A stretch of 56,234 nt of DNA, taken from positions 1 through 56,234 of the forward strand of contig CAJXMH010000019.1 in NCBI GenBank assembly GCA_913056345.1, written 5' to 3'. This DNA comes from an uncultured Flavobacteriales bacterium. GTDB lineage: Bacteria; Bacteroidota; Bacteroidia; Flavobacteriales_E; Vicingaceae. Positions within the stretch are counted from its first letter, which is position 1, and every line of letters starts with the position of its first letter. The notes beneath the pieces are model-generated. The model was not told the DNA's origin, did no database searches, and worked only from the letters and a program-made list of their open reading frames with translations. Shown piece after piece: positions 8,671 to 17,013 of this stretch. The translations under genes and the position numbers were made by a program.

Positions 8671-11373
8671 ATGGAGACAATGTTATTATATGTTGTTCCT
8701 TTCTTAGGAATTATTGGACTGCTCGTGATGGCAGTTAAGTCTGCATGGGTTACCAAGCAGGAAGTAGGCGATGCAAACATGGCTAAGCTAGCAAAGTATA
8801 TTGCCGATGGAGCAATGGCTTTCTTGAAAGCAGAATGGAAAGTGATGACTTACTTCGTAATCGTAGCTGCTATTCTATTAGGCTGGTCGGGAACCTTAGT
8901 TGAAGAATCACATCCTGTAATATCCATTACCTTTTTAATTGGTGCGGTTCTATCTGCTTTTGCAGGTTACATAGGAATGAACATCGCAACTAAAGCAAAC
9001 GTAAGAACAACCCAGGCTGCAAGAACCTCCTTGGCTAAAGCTCTAAATGTTTCATTTAACGGCGGAACTGTAATGGGTTTAGGTGTTGCAGGTTTAGCAG
9101 TTTTAGGATTAGGTGGTCTATTCATTGTATTGCTTGGTCTATTTGGTCCTGAAGGAACCATGACTGACAGAGGAAGTTATATTCTAGCAATTGAAGTGTT
9201 AGCAGGTTTTTCTTTAGGAGCTGAATCCATTGCACTATTTGCAAGAGTAGGTGGAGGTATTTATACTAAAGCTGCTGATGTTGGAGCTGATTTAGTTGGT
9301 AAAGTTGAGGCAGGTATTCCTGAAGATGATGTAAGAAACCCTGCAACAATTGCAGATAACGTAGGTGATAATGTTGGTGATGTTGCTGGTATGGGAGCAG
9401 ATCTATTTGGTTCTTATGTGGCAACCATTCTTGCAACCATGGTATTAGGTGCAGAAGTAATTGCTGAAGACGCTTTCAACGGTTTATCTCCAATATTACT
9501 TCCAATGGTAATAGCAGGTTTAGGCTTGATTTTCTCTATCATAGGAACCATGTTTGTTAGGGTTAAAGGAGAAGATGACAGTGTTCAAGGAGCCTTGAAT
9601 ATTGGAAACTGGTCTTCAATTGTTTTAACCGCTATCGCTTCTTATTTCCTAGTTGACTATTTAATGCCTGAAGAAATGATCATTAGAGGTGAAGCTTTTA
9701 CCTCTATCCAAGTTTTCTTCGCCATTATGACCGGTCTAGTGGTTGGAGCAATCATGAGTATTGTTACAGAATATTACACAGCGATGGGTAAAAAGCCTGT
9801 TAATTCAATTGTACAGCAATCATCAACAGGGCATGCAACCAATATAATAGCTGGACTAGCAGTTGGAATGCAGTCTACCGTTATTCCTGTTATTGTGTTA
9901 GCGGCAGGAATCTTTATTTCTTTCGAATTTGCAGGTTTATACGGTGTAGCAATAGCGGCTGCAGGAATGATGGCAACCACTGCTATGCAGTTAGCGATTG
10001 ATGCCTTTGGACCTATCGCCGATAATGCAGGTGGAATTGCTGAAATGAGTGGATTACCTGAAGAAGTTAGAGGAAGAACAGATAACCTTGATGCAGTAGG
10101 TAATACTACCGCTGCAGCAGGTAAAGGTTTTGCCATTGCATCAGCTGCTTTAACTGCATTGGCTCTATTTGCCGCATTTGTTGGAGTTGCAGGTATAGAT
10201 TCGATCGATATTTATAAAGCGGATGTGCTTTCAGGTCTTCTAGTTGGAGCGATGATTCCTTTTATTTTTTCAGCTTTAGCCATTGCGGCTGTAGGTAGAG
10301 CAGCTATGGACATGGTTCAAGAAGTTAGACGTCAGTTTAGAGAGATTCCAGGTATCATGGAGCACAAAGCAACTCCTGAATATGAGAAGTGTGTTGAGAT
10401 ATCAACCAAGGCTTCAATTAGAGAAATGGTTATGCCCGGTGCTATTGCTTTGATCGTGCCTATTATTGTTGGTTTTGCTTTTGGCCCCGAGGTTTTAGGT
10501 GGACTATTAGCCGGTGTAACAGTTTCAGGCGTATTGATGGGAATTTTCCAAAACAACGCAGGTGGAGCTTGGGACAACGCTAAGAAATCTTTTGAGGCAG
10601 GAGTAATGGTAGATGGAAAAATGGAATACAAAGGATCAGAACCACACAAAGCCTCAGTAACAGGTGATACAGTAGGTGATCCTTTTAAAGATACTTCAGG
10701 TCCTTCTATGAACATCTTAATCAAGTTGATGTCTATCGTCTCATTGGTTATTGCTCCTCATATTTCAGAAGGAGGACATGGTGGAAACGATAGCCATGCA
10801 GAGGCAAACCTTTCTGCAATTGAAGCCACTATTGAAACTGATGAAAAAGCAATAAAGGATGGTACCTATACTATAGATGAAGGTCAGACAGTAAAGTGGG
10901 CTGCTAAAAAAGTTGGTGGAGCTCATGATGGCCAGCTTATGGTGCAAGAAGCGATGTTTGTTATAGAAGAAGGAGAATTAGTTGGTGGAGAGATTATCAT
11001 GGATATGAACAGCATCAGAGTTCGTGATATTAAGGACAGAGAAGAAAACATGGATCTTGTGAACCATTTAAAGAGTCCTGATTTTTTCAATGTTGATGAG
11101 TTTCCAACCGCAAGTTTGTTGATTACAGATAGCCAGAGAGAAGGCAATAATTTTGTAGCTATTGGAGAACTATCGATTAAAGGTGTTTCCAATCAAATTA
11201 AATTCGATCTAACAATCGAGCCATATGATAATTCAACACTGATAACCACAGGTTTTACCATAGATAGAACCAAATATGGTATAACGTACAAGTCAAAAAC
11301 ATTTGACGAATTGCTTGATAAATTCATTTACGATGAATTTGATATCAAAACAAAATTGAAAGCGCGAGCTTAG
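8671..11373 (+). CDS. hppA: Membrane-bound ion-pumping pyrophosphatase fused to a C-terminal YceI domain
   Basis: Residues 1 to about 698 are a complete membrane pyrophosphatase, which hydrolyses PPi to pump H+ or Na+. Visible are [18 protein letters not shown] (194-211), [18 protein letters not shown] (229-246) and [15 protein letters not shown]. The Ala in the last motif marks the K+-dependent class. The transport Glu of Na+ pumps (DLFE) is Gly247 here, and a Glu occurs at 185 (GAES), resembling the Flavobacterium-type H+ pump. After a Gly/His/Asp/Glu-rich linker (about 699-730), residues 731-900 form a YceI domain ([41 protein letters not shown]). The frame is continuous. Pyrophosphatase C-termini face the periplasm, where YceI proteins normally act. 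Confidence 0.95.
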   Translation: METMLLYVVPFLGIIGLLVMAVKSAWVTKQEVGDANMAKLAKYIADGAMAFLKAEWKVMTYFVIVAAILLGWSGTLVEESHPVISITFLIGAVLSAFAGYIGMNIATKANVRTTQAARTSLAKALNVSFNGGTVMGLGVAGLAVLGLGGLFIVLLGLFGPEGTMTDRGSYILAIEVLAGFSLGAESIALFARVGGGIYTKAADVGADLVGKVEAGIPEDDVRNPATIADNVGDNVGDVAGMGADLFGSYVATILATMVLGAEVIAEDAFNGLSPILLPMVIAGLGLIFSIIGTMFVRVKGEDDSVQGALNIGNWSSIVLTAIASYFLVDYLMPEEMIIRGEAFTSIQVFFAIMTGLVVGAIMSIVTEYYTAMGKKPVNSIVQQSSTGHATNIIAGLAVGMQSTVIPVIVLAAGIFISFEFAGLYGVAIAAAGMMATTAMQLAIDAFGPIADNAGGIAEMSGLPEEVRGRTDNLDAVGNTTAAAGKGFAIASAALTALALFAAFVGVAGIDSIDIYKADVLSGLLVGAMIPFIFSALAIAAVGRAAMDMVQEVRRQFREIPGIMEHKATPEYEKCVEISTKASIREMVMPGAIALIVPIIVGFAFGPEVLGGLLAGVTVSGVLMGIFQNNAGGAWDNAKKSFEAGVMVDGKMEYKGSEPHKASVTGDTVGDPFKDTSGPSMNILIKLMSIVSLVIAPHISEGGHGGNDSHAEANLSAIEATIETDEKAIKDGTYTIDEGQTVKWAAKKVGGAHDGQLMVQEAMFVIEEGELVGGEIIMDMNSIRVRDIKDREENMDLVNHLKSPDFFNVDEFPTASLLITDSQREGNNFVAIGELSIKGVSNQIKFDLTIEPYDNSTLITTGFTIDRTKYGITYKSKTFDELLDKFIYDEFDIKTKLKARA

Positions 11374-11390
11374 TGAGCCCAAAACAGAGA

Positions 11391-11427
11391 AAAGGCCAAC
11401 TAAAATTAAAATTAGTTGGCCTTTTTT
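11391..11427 (+). terminator. Rho-independent terminator after hppA-yceI
   Basis: Perfect 13-base-pair stem (AAAGGCCAACTAA with TTAGTTGGCCTTT), an eight-base loop and a T run. It lies between the converging pyrophosphatase and deoxynucleoside kinase genes. Confidence 0.9.
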
Positions 11428-11449
11428 ATTTGTCTGATGCAAGTCTTGA

Positions 11450-12064
11450 CTAAAATAATCCATGAATCTCGGCATCAATCTTTCCGATTACCTTACCAAG
11501 GTCCTCCTCTTCTCCTATAAAGTTTGTATTGTCAACGTCAATTACTAAAAGCTTACCTTCTTCATAAGTGCTAATCCACGCTTCATAGCGCTCATTCAAT
11601 CTTTTTAAATAGTCAAGCCTAATGCTTTCCTCATATTCGCGGCCTCTTTGGCTGATCTGCTCAACTAATACTGGAATAGAAGCCCTTAAGTAGATTAGAA
11701 GGTCTGGTGGCTGTATAAATGACTCCATTAGCTTAAAAAGCGAGAAGTAAGATTCGAAATCTCTACTGGTCATTAAACCCATTGCGTGCAAGTTGGGTGC
11801 AAAAATGTAAGCATCTTCGTAAATGGTTCTGTCTTGAATAACGTTCTTGCCAGTATTTCTGAATTCCTGAATTTGACTAAAGCGATTGTTCAAGAAATAA
11901 ACCTGCAAATTGAATGACCAACGCTGCATGTCATTGTAAAAATCATTCAAATAAGGATTTTCGTCAGCGTCTTCAAAATGGGCTTCCCACTTGTAGTGTT
12001 TTGCTAAAAGAGAGGTCAAAGTAGTTTTTCCCGAACCTATATTTCCTGCGATAGCAATGTGCAT
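11450..12064 (-). CDS. Deoxynucleoside kinase family protein
   Basis: Phosphorylates deoxynucleosides for salvage, in the cytoplasm. The 204-residue protein opens with a P-loop, AGNIGSGKTT (residues 6-15). It then has DRTIYED near residue 79 (the DRS-like motif that binds the 5' hydroxyl and catalytic Glu region) and a LID-like RGREYEESI segment near 150. This matches the deoxyadenosine/deoxyguanosine kinase family of bacteria. The exact base preference cannot be read here. It stands alone on its strand between the terminator of the pyrophosphatase gene and an unrelated gene. Confidence 0.92.
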   Translation of the reverse strand: MHIAIAGNIGSGKTTLTSLLAKHYKWEAHFEDADENPYLNDFYNDMQRWSFNLQVYFLNNRFSQIQEFRNTGKNVIQDRTIYEDAYIFAPNLHAMGLMTSRDFESYFSLFKLMESFIQPPDLLIYLRASIPVLVEQISQRGREYEESIRLDYLKRLNERYEAWISTYEEGKLLVIDVDNTNFIGEEEDLGKVIGKIDAEIHGLF

Positions 12065-12128
12065 AATTTGATTTATTTGTTGCCTCTAAATTAATTAAAT
12101 CTCTTGCCATTAAGGCACGTCAAGCGGA

Positions 12129-12932
12129 TTAATTAAGCTCAAATATTTTTGAATTTAATCCATCAAAAAGGTAAGTTCTTCCTTTTTCGATGCGAACTTG
12201 CTTAAGACTGCCAAATGATTTTAGTTCCTCGCATTCTTCACTAAAGTTTTGGATATTGTAGTGGCAAAAGGATTGTTTTTCATTCAAGTAATTGATGCGT
12301 CCTTCTAAGAATTGTGGGTTTTTAATGTTTTTCAGGGCAATTGTTTTCAAGTAAGTGCCAAAATGGTCAAAAACAAAAATGCCACTTTCAGGCACATTTA
12401 GGTAAAGCTTGTTGTTGTACTCTACCATATAATTAGGCTCTAAGCGATGACCAAACCACTGCACAAAATTTACGGTTTGATGAGTAATCTCAAAGTCATC
12501 ATTGAGGTGCAAGACTCTCTGTCGAATCTGATCAAAGGCCCAAAAGCCTGCTTCACGAGAATGGCAAGCTAAACTCACTTGGTCTAGACCTAATTGCTGA
12601 AGGTCTACTATATCTCCATTCTCACTTAAGAAGTTATCGAGAAAAAGCACCATGTTGTAATCTTCGAAGAAAACCAAGAGTTGGTATGGGTCTGTGCAGT
12701 CGAGGTGAGCTACTGTCCCAAAACGTTGACTATTGAAGCTTCTTAACGAGTCACCGTTTTTGTTGTACATGCTGATGCTGTTGTCATTGATGACATATAG
12801 GTTTCCGAGTCGGTCGGTGCTTATGAAATTAGCTTCTTGTTTTATTTCTTTGATTAGCTTCCACTTTTCTTGCCCAAACGACTGTGCAAGGAAGCTGATG
12901 ACGAACAGAAATAACAAGCTACTTTTAGTCAT
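12129..12932 (-). CDS. Secreted protein of unknown function, probable beta-propeller
   Basis: The function is not recognised. A signal peptide is clear at residues 1-20 (MTKSSLLFLFVISFLAQSFG), so the 267-residue product should be exported. The rest shows repeated short beta-rich segments such as NLYVINDNSISMYNKNGDS, FWAFDQIRQRVLHLND and LYLNVPESGIFVFDHFG, with a spacing like that of NHL or WD-type propeller blades. The gene starts five bases after the GH3 gene on the same strand, so the two are very likely one operon. The pairing may mean a shared envelope role, but that is inference. Confidence 0.85.
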   Translation of the reverse strand: MTKSSLLFLFVISFLAQSFGQEKWKLIKEIKQEANFISTDRLGNLYVINDNSISMYNKNGDSLRSFNSQRFGTVAHLDCTDPYQLLVFFEDYNMVLFLDNFLSENGDIVDLQQLGLDQVSLACHSREAGFWAFDQIRQRVLHLNDDFEITHQTVNFVQWFGHRLEPNYMVEYNNKLYLNVPESGIFVFDHFGTYLKTIALKNIKNPQFLEGRINYLNEKQSFCHYNIQNFSEECEELKSFGSLKQVRIEKGRTYLFDGLNSKIFELN

Positions 12933-12937
12933 GTCTT

Positions 12938-14449
12938 TTAGATTAAACGAAGAATCTCATCCACATATTTTCTATTGTTACTCAAACGTGGAACTTTATT
13001 TTGTCCGCCTAGTTTATTTCGGTTTCTCATCCATTTGTAGAAGGTTCCTTCAGGAAGGGATATCACTTCAGCTTTTTCAAGCGCCATGTCGCCTTTTCGT
13101 TTGGCATCATAGTCTGAGTTGATTTCTCTTAATTTATCGTCTAAAATAGAGGTGAAGCTCTCGGTAGAGGAGATAGAATTTGCTTTAAATTCGATCAACC
13201 ATTGGTGTCTACCTGCTTTTTGATTGGTTAAGAACAAAGGTGCAGCAGTATAATCTTCAATTACTGCCCCTGTTTTTTCGCAAGCAGCCTTTAGTGCTTG
13301 TTCGGCATTATCAATAATTACCTCTTCCCCAAAAGCATTAATGAAGTGTTTCGTTCTGCCTGAAACTTTTACTCGAAAAGGGTTTAAGGATGTAAACTGC
13401 ACGGTATCGCCAATTTTGTAACGCCATAAACCTGCATTAGTCGAAATTAATAGGGCATAATTCTTATCTAATTCAACTTCTTCAAGGCTCAGCGTTTCAG
13501 GATGCTCTTTATCCCATTCTTCATTCGGAATAAATTCATAATAGATCCCGTAGTCTAACATTAAGAGTAACTCACCTTGATGATCTTGATCCTCTATGCC
13601 AAAAAAGCCTTCAGAAGCATTATACGTTTCAAGGTAATGCATGTTAGAGGAAGAAATAATAGCCTTGAACTGCTCTCTGTATGGTGTAAAGGCTACACCG
13701 CCATGAAAGAAGACCTCCAAATTGGGCCAAATTTCACTGATGTCGTTCTTTTTTTGATCTTTTAGAATGCGGTTCAATAGCACCAACATCCAAGAAGGCA
13801 CACCTGAAAGTGAGGTGACGTTTTCTTGAGCACAGATTTTGGTCATTAAATCAAGCTTTTGCTCGAAATCATCAAGCAGAGCAGTTTCTCGATCAGGAGT
13901 CCGTCTGATTTCTGCCCAAAAGGGTAGGTTTTTAATAATGATCGAGGAAAGATCCCCATGGTAAGAGTCGCGAGCAGGATCAATAGATTGGCTACTACCA
14001 CCCATCATGAGGGTGCGGCCGGTGAAAACCTCTGTGTCTTCTTTTGCGGAGCAGTAAATGGAAAGCATGTCTTTCCCACCCTTGTAATGGCATTCTTCAA
14101 GCGCTTCTCGGCTAACGGGAATAAATTTACTCCGATTACTAGTTGTTCCTGATGACTTAGCGAACCATTTGATCTCGGTTGGCCATAAAACATTTTGTTC
14201 ACCCATCATCATGCGGTCTACAAAAGGTTTTACTTGATCATAGTCTTGAACCGGAACTCGTTCTTTAAATTGCCTTAAGTTTTCAATTTCGTCATAGCGG
14301 TATTTTTTTCCCCATTCAGTGCCGCGCGCAGCAGTAACTAGTTCTGTAAACCATTCATCTTGAACCTCTATCGGGTACTTGGTAAACAATTCAATTTGGT
14401 GCATGCGCTTCTTCATCCACCATGAAAAAATTGAATTTAAAATCGGCAT
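12938..14449 (-). CDS. GH3 auxin-responsive promoter family protein (acyl-acid-amido synthetase-like)
   Basis: Member of the GH3 branch of the ANL adenylating superfamily, 503 residues. Plant GH3 enzymes join acids such as indole-acetate to amino acids through acyl-adenylates; the bacterial substrate is unknown. Visible motifs are the ATP-binding loop WFAKSSGTTSNRSKFIPVS (about 105-123), YNASEGFFGI (about 277-286), and GLWRYKIGDTVQF followed by the hinge-like SGRTKHFINAFGEEV. GH3 proteins are frequent in Bacteroidota. It is upstream of and nearly touching the secreted unknown gene. No auxin role should be assumed. Confidence 0.93.
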   Translation of the reverse strand: MPILNSIFSWWMKKRMHQIELFTKYPIEVQDEWFTELVTAARGTEWGKKYRYDEIENLRQFKERVPVQDYDQVKPFVDRMMMGEQNVLWPTEIKWFAKSSGTTSNRSKFIPVSREALEECHYKGGKDMLSIYCSAKEDTEVFTGRTLMMGGSSQSIDPARDSYHGDLSSIIIKNLPFWAEIRRTPDRETALLDDFEQKLDLMTKICAQENVTSLSGVPSWMLVLLNRILKDQKKNDISEIWPNLEVFFHGGVAFTPYREQFKAIISSSNMHYLETYNASEGFFGIEDQDHQGELLLMLDYGIYYEFIPNEEWDKEHPETLSLEEVELDKNYALLISTNAGLWRYKIGDTVQFTSLNPFRVKVSGRTKHFINAFGEEVIIDNAEQALKAACEKTGAVIEDYTAAPLFLTNQKAGRHQWLIEFKANSISSTESFTSILDDKLREINSDYDAKRKGDMALEKAEVISLPEGTFYKWMRNRNKLGGQNKVPRLSNNRKYVDEILRLI

Positions 14450-14534
14450 AGCAATTCTTAATAAGCCTATAAAAATAAGGCTTATTGTGAGAATTAAATT
14501 CGCTTTTTAGCGACTTAAAATAAAATAGAAAAAC

Positions 14535-16328
14535 TTATTCTACCGTTACATCGACTGGCATTCTCATGTAAACTCCGTCAGCGTTCAGTATACGTTTAAA
14601 GTTAAGGTAATACTTCTCAGCCGCACCAAACTCTTGTCCAAGCAGGTTTAGCTTTGCTTGCTGGGTTAATTCACTCATCATTTTCTCAAAAGGGTCTTGT
14701 TTTTTCGGAAGAACTTTTAACTTGTATTCGTCGAGTTCTGCCAAGGAAACTGCTTTAGCTATGGCACTATTAAGGCCACCAATTTCATCTACTAAACCAA
14801 TTCTTTTAGCGCTAAGACCGTTCCAAACTCTACCTTGTCCGATGCTGTCAACTTCGCTTTGCTCCATGCCTCTTCCATCAGCTACCTTTTGCGTAAAGTC
14901 ATCATAAATATGCTCGATCATTTCCCTCAGTGATTCCCTTTCTTTGGTCTTTAAAGCTCTAAAAGAGCTAAGTCCGTCAGAATAGGCATTGGTAGTTACT
15001 TGATCGGTGTGAACTCCCAACTTGTTGTTTAGCATGGGTTTTAAGTTTGGAATCAAGCCAAAAACACCGATTGAACCTGTAACAGTGGAAGATTCGGCGA
15101 AAATATAGTCCGCTCCGCAAGCTAAATAATAGCCTCCCGAGGCCGCAACATTACCCATTGAAACCACCAATGGTTTTTCTTGCTTAGCCAATTGGGTTTC
15201 TCTCCACATAACATCTGAAGCTAAAGCGCTTCCGCCGGGAGAATTAATTCGAAGCACTATGGCCTTAACTCTTTCATCTTTTCTAGCCTCTTTAATTGCT
15301 TCTACAACTGTTTCTGAACCCATGCTGCCATCCTTGCTTTTACCACTTATAATTTCACCTTCTGCGTAAACAATAGCAATTTTCTCTTTGGCGTTCCATT
15401 TCTCGGTAGCTTGACCACGCTCTATGCTTTTCGCTTTTTTGGTCTTCTTGAAAGAGTTCAATCTCACCAAATTTAAGTCTTCATCAGCTGCTGCTGCTTT
15501 TTCCTTAAGCAGGTCAATTACTTCATCCTCATAAAGCAATTGGTCAACTAATCTGTGCTCTAAGGCATCCTCAGCAATTCGGATTTCTAGACTATCTGCA
15601 ATTTTATTCAGCTCTTCGGTACTCAACTTGCGGCTGATGGAAATCTTTTGGAGACGATTATTCCAAACACCATCTATTAGCTCTTGGTATTGCTTTCTGT
15701 TTGCATCGCTCATATCGTTTCGAATAAAAGGCTCAATGGCGCTCTTGAACTTACCGTGTCGGATAACTTGCATGTCTACCTCTAAACGATTTAGCGCATC
15801 TTTGAAGAACATGAGTGTAGCTGAGTAACCTTTGAAATTCAATTCTCCTGCAGGGTTTAGCAAGACCTCATCTGAAACACTTGCCAAATAATATTCACCT
15901 TGACCATAGTTTTCACTGTAGCTAACAATGAACTTTCCATCTGATTTGAAATCTTCTAAAGCTTTTCTGATCTCCTCAGTAGTTGCCATATCTGCTTTCA
16001 AAGAAGGCACGTCAAGATAGATGCCTTTGATCCGATCATCTTGTTTTGCTTTTTCAATGTTGTCAATAATACTCTTTAGGCTCAAGGGAGTGCGATCCTC
16101 AAAAGTGTTAAAATCGAAATTTTCAAAGGGGTTATTGCTTGGACGATCTTTGATCTGATTTTCGAAGCGCAGGTGTAATACACTGTTGTCTGCTATGGTA
16201 GGTTCCTTGCTTTCGTCTGAAGAAGATGCAATAGCCGTTATTGTTATGAATAAGATAAAAATACCGATACCAATTGTTAGGAGTAAGCCTAACATGGTGG
16301 CCAACATGGTTTTGAAGAAACTTTTCAT
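14535..16328 (-). CDS. sppA: Signal peptide peptidase SppA, 67K type
   Basis: Membrane-anchored Ser/Lys peptidase that degrades leftover signal peptides. I chose the ATG at 16328 (597 residues) because the MKSFFKTML start is followed directly by the membrane anchor (about 8-34); the open frame continues 16 codons upstream without family character. It is the double-domain type: the N-domain carries the general-base Lys195 (GKFKSAIEPF) and the C-domain the nucleophile Ser397 (MGNVAASGGYYLA), with INSPGGSALASD and TGSIGVFG around it. It diverges from folK across about 60 bases. Confidence 0.96.
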   Translation of the reverse strand: MKSFFKTMLATMLGLLLTIGIGIFILFITITAIASSSDESKEPTIADNSVLHLRFENQIKDRPSNNPFENFDFNTFEDRTPLSLKSIIDNIEKAKQDDRIKGIYLDVPSLKADMATTEEIRKALEDFKSDGKFIVSYSENYGQGEYYLASVSDEVLLNPAGELNFKGYSATLMFFKDALNRLEVDMQVIRHGKFKSAIEPFIRNDMSDANRKQYQELIDGVWNNRLQKISISRKLSTEELNKIADSLEIRIAEDALEHRLVDQLLYEDEVIDLLKEKAAAADEDLNLVRLNSFKKTKKAKSIERGQATEKWNAKEKIAIVYAEGEIISGKSKDGSMGSETVVEAIKEARKDERVKAIVLRINSPGGSALASDVMWRETQLAKQEKPLVVSMGNVAASGGYYLACGADYIFAESSTVTGSIGVFGLIPNLKPMLNNKLGVHTDQVTTNAYSDGLSSFRALKTKERESLREMIEHIYDDFTQKVADGRGMEQSEVDSIGQGRVWNGLSAKRIGLVDEIGGLNSAIAKAVSLAELDEYKLKVLPKKQDPFEKMMSELTQQAKLNLLGQEFGAAEKYYLNFKRILNADGVYMRMPVDVTVE

Positions 16329-16390
16329 GGGAATAATGATTTTTACCAAAATTAGTAAACCTACCGGGCTTTGCACTTAGTTTTACACCT

Positions 16391-16912
16391 ATGGTTAAGA
16401 ATTCGGATGAAAGGAAACAGAAGGTGTTTTTATCACTTGGATCTAACTTAGGCGATCGCTTGCTTAATTTGAAACAAGCACTTGTTCTAATAGAAAAACG
16501 AATCGGATTTATTGCTGATTGCTCCTCTTGTTATGAAACTGAAGCTTGGGGCAAAGAGGATTTATTGCCATTTTTAAACATTGTAGTTGAAGTACGCACT
16601 GCTCTTTTACCTCAGCTATTGTTGAAAGCATGTTTACTAATCGAAAAAGAACTAGGAAGGAAGAGAACTTATGCCGGAAGTTATGAAAATCGGATTATGG
16701 ATGTAGATATCTTATACTACAATGAGGACATAATAGATTTGCCTGAGCTGAAAGTTCCTCATCCGTTAATGCACAAAAGGGCATTTGTGCTCATTCCTCT
16801 AGTAGAGATCGCTCCTCATCAGCTCCATCCTGTACTTCAGAAATCAAGCGCTCAACTTTTAGAGCTTGTAGAAGATCAAATGAGTGTAAAGCGCTACAAT
16901 CGGCCAATCTAG
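16391..16912 (+). CDS. folK: 2-amino-4-hydroxy-6-hydroxymethyldihydropteridine diphosphokinase
   Basis: Transfers pyrophosphate from ATP to 6-hydroxymethyldihydropterin in folate synthesis. The 173-residue protein shows FLSLGSNLGDRLLNL near the N-terminus, YETEAWG, and the metal/ATP segment RIMDVDILYYN followed by LKVPHPLMHKRAFVLIPLVEI, all typical of HPPK. The usual Gly-Pro-Arg before the DxD motif is replaced by ENR, a mild variation. It is 15 kb from folA/thyA and stands alone, reading away from sppA. Confidence 0.95.
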   Translation: MVKNSDERKQKVFLSLGSNLGDRLLNLKQALVLIEKRIGFIADCSSCYETEAWGKEDLLPFLNIVVEVRTALLPQLLLKACLLIEKELGRKRTYAGSYENRIMDVDILYYNEDIIDLPELKVPHPLMHKRAFVLIPLVEIAPHQLHPVLQKSSAQLLELVEDQMSVKRYNRPI

Positions 16913-16947
16913 AAAGGATGAATTAATTGCTAATAAATCTTTCATCT

Positions 16948-16979
16948 TTTGGGTAATAAGTCTGATTTGCCTAATATTG
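16948..16979 (+). promoter_or_regulatory. Probable promoter of the TPR lipoprotein gene
   Basis: TTTG (16948-16951), a 20-base spacer and TAATATTG (16972-16979) match the Bacteroidota consensus with one mismatch. The coding start is 35 bases downstream. Confidence 0.55.
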
Positions 16980-17013
16980 CAGCTTATAACAAAAGACAAG
17001 ATTTTAAAGCAAA

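Noticed and set aside
9774-10136. Long open frames antisense to the pyrophosphatase gene
   Set aside because: Low-complexity Ala/Pro/Ile products that mirror a strongly hydrophobic membrane gene; typical shadow frames.
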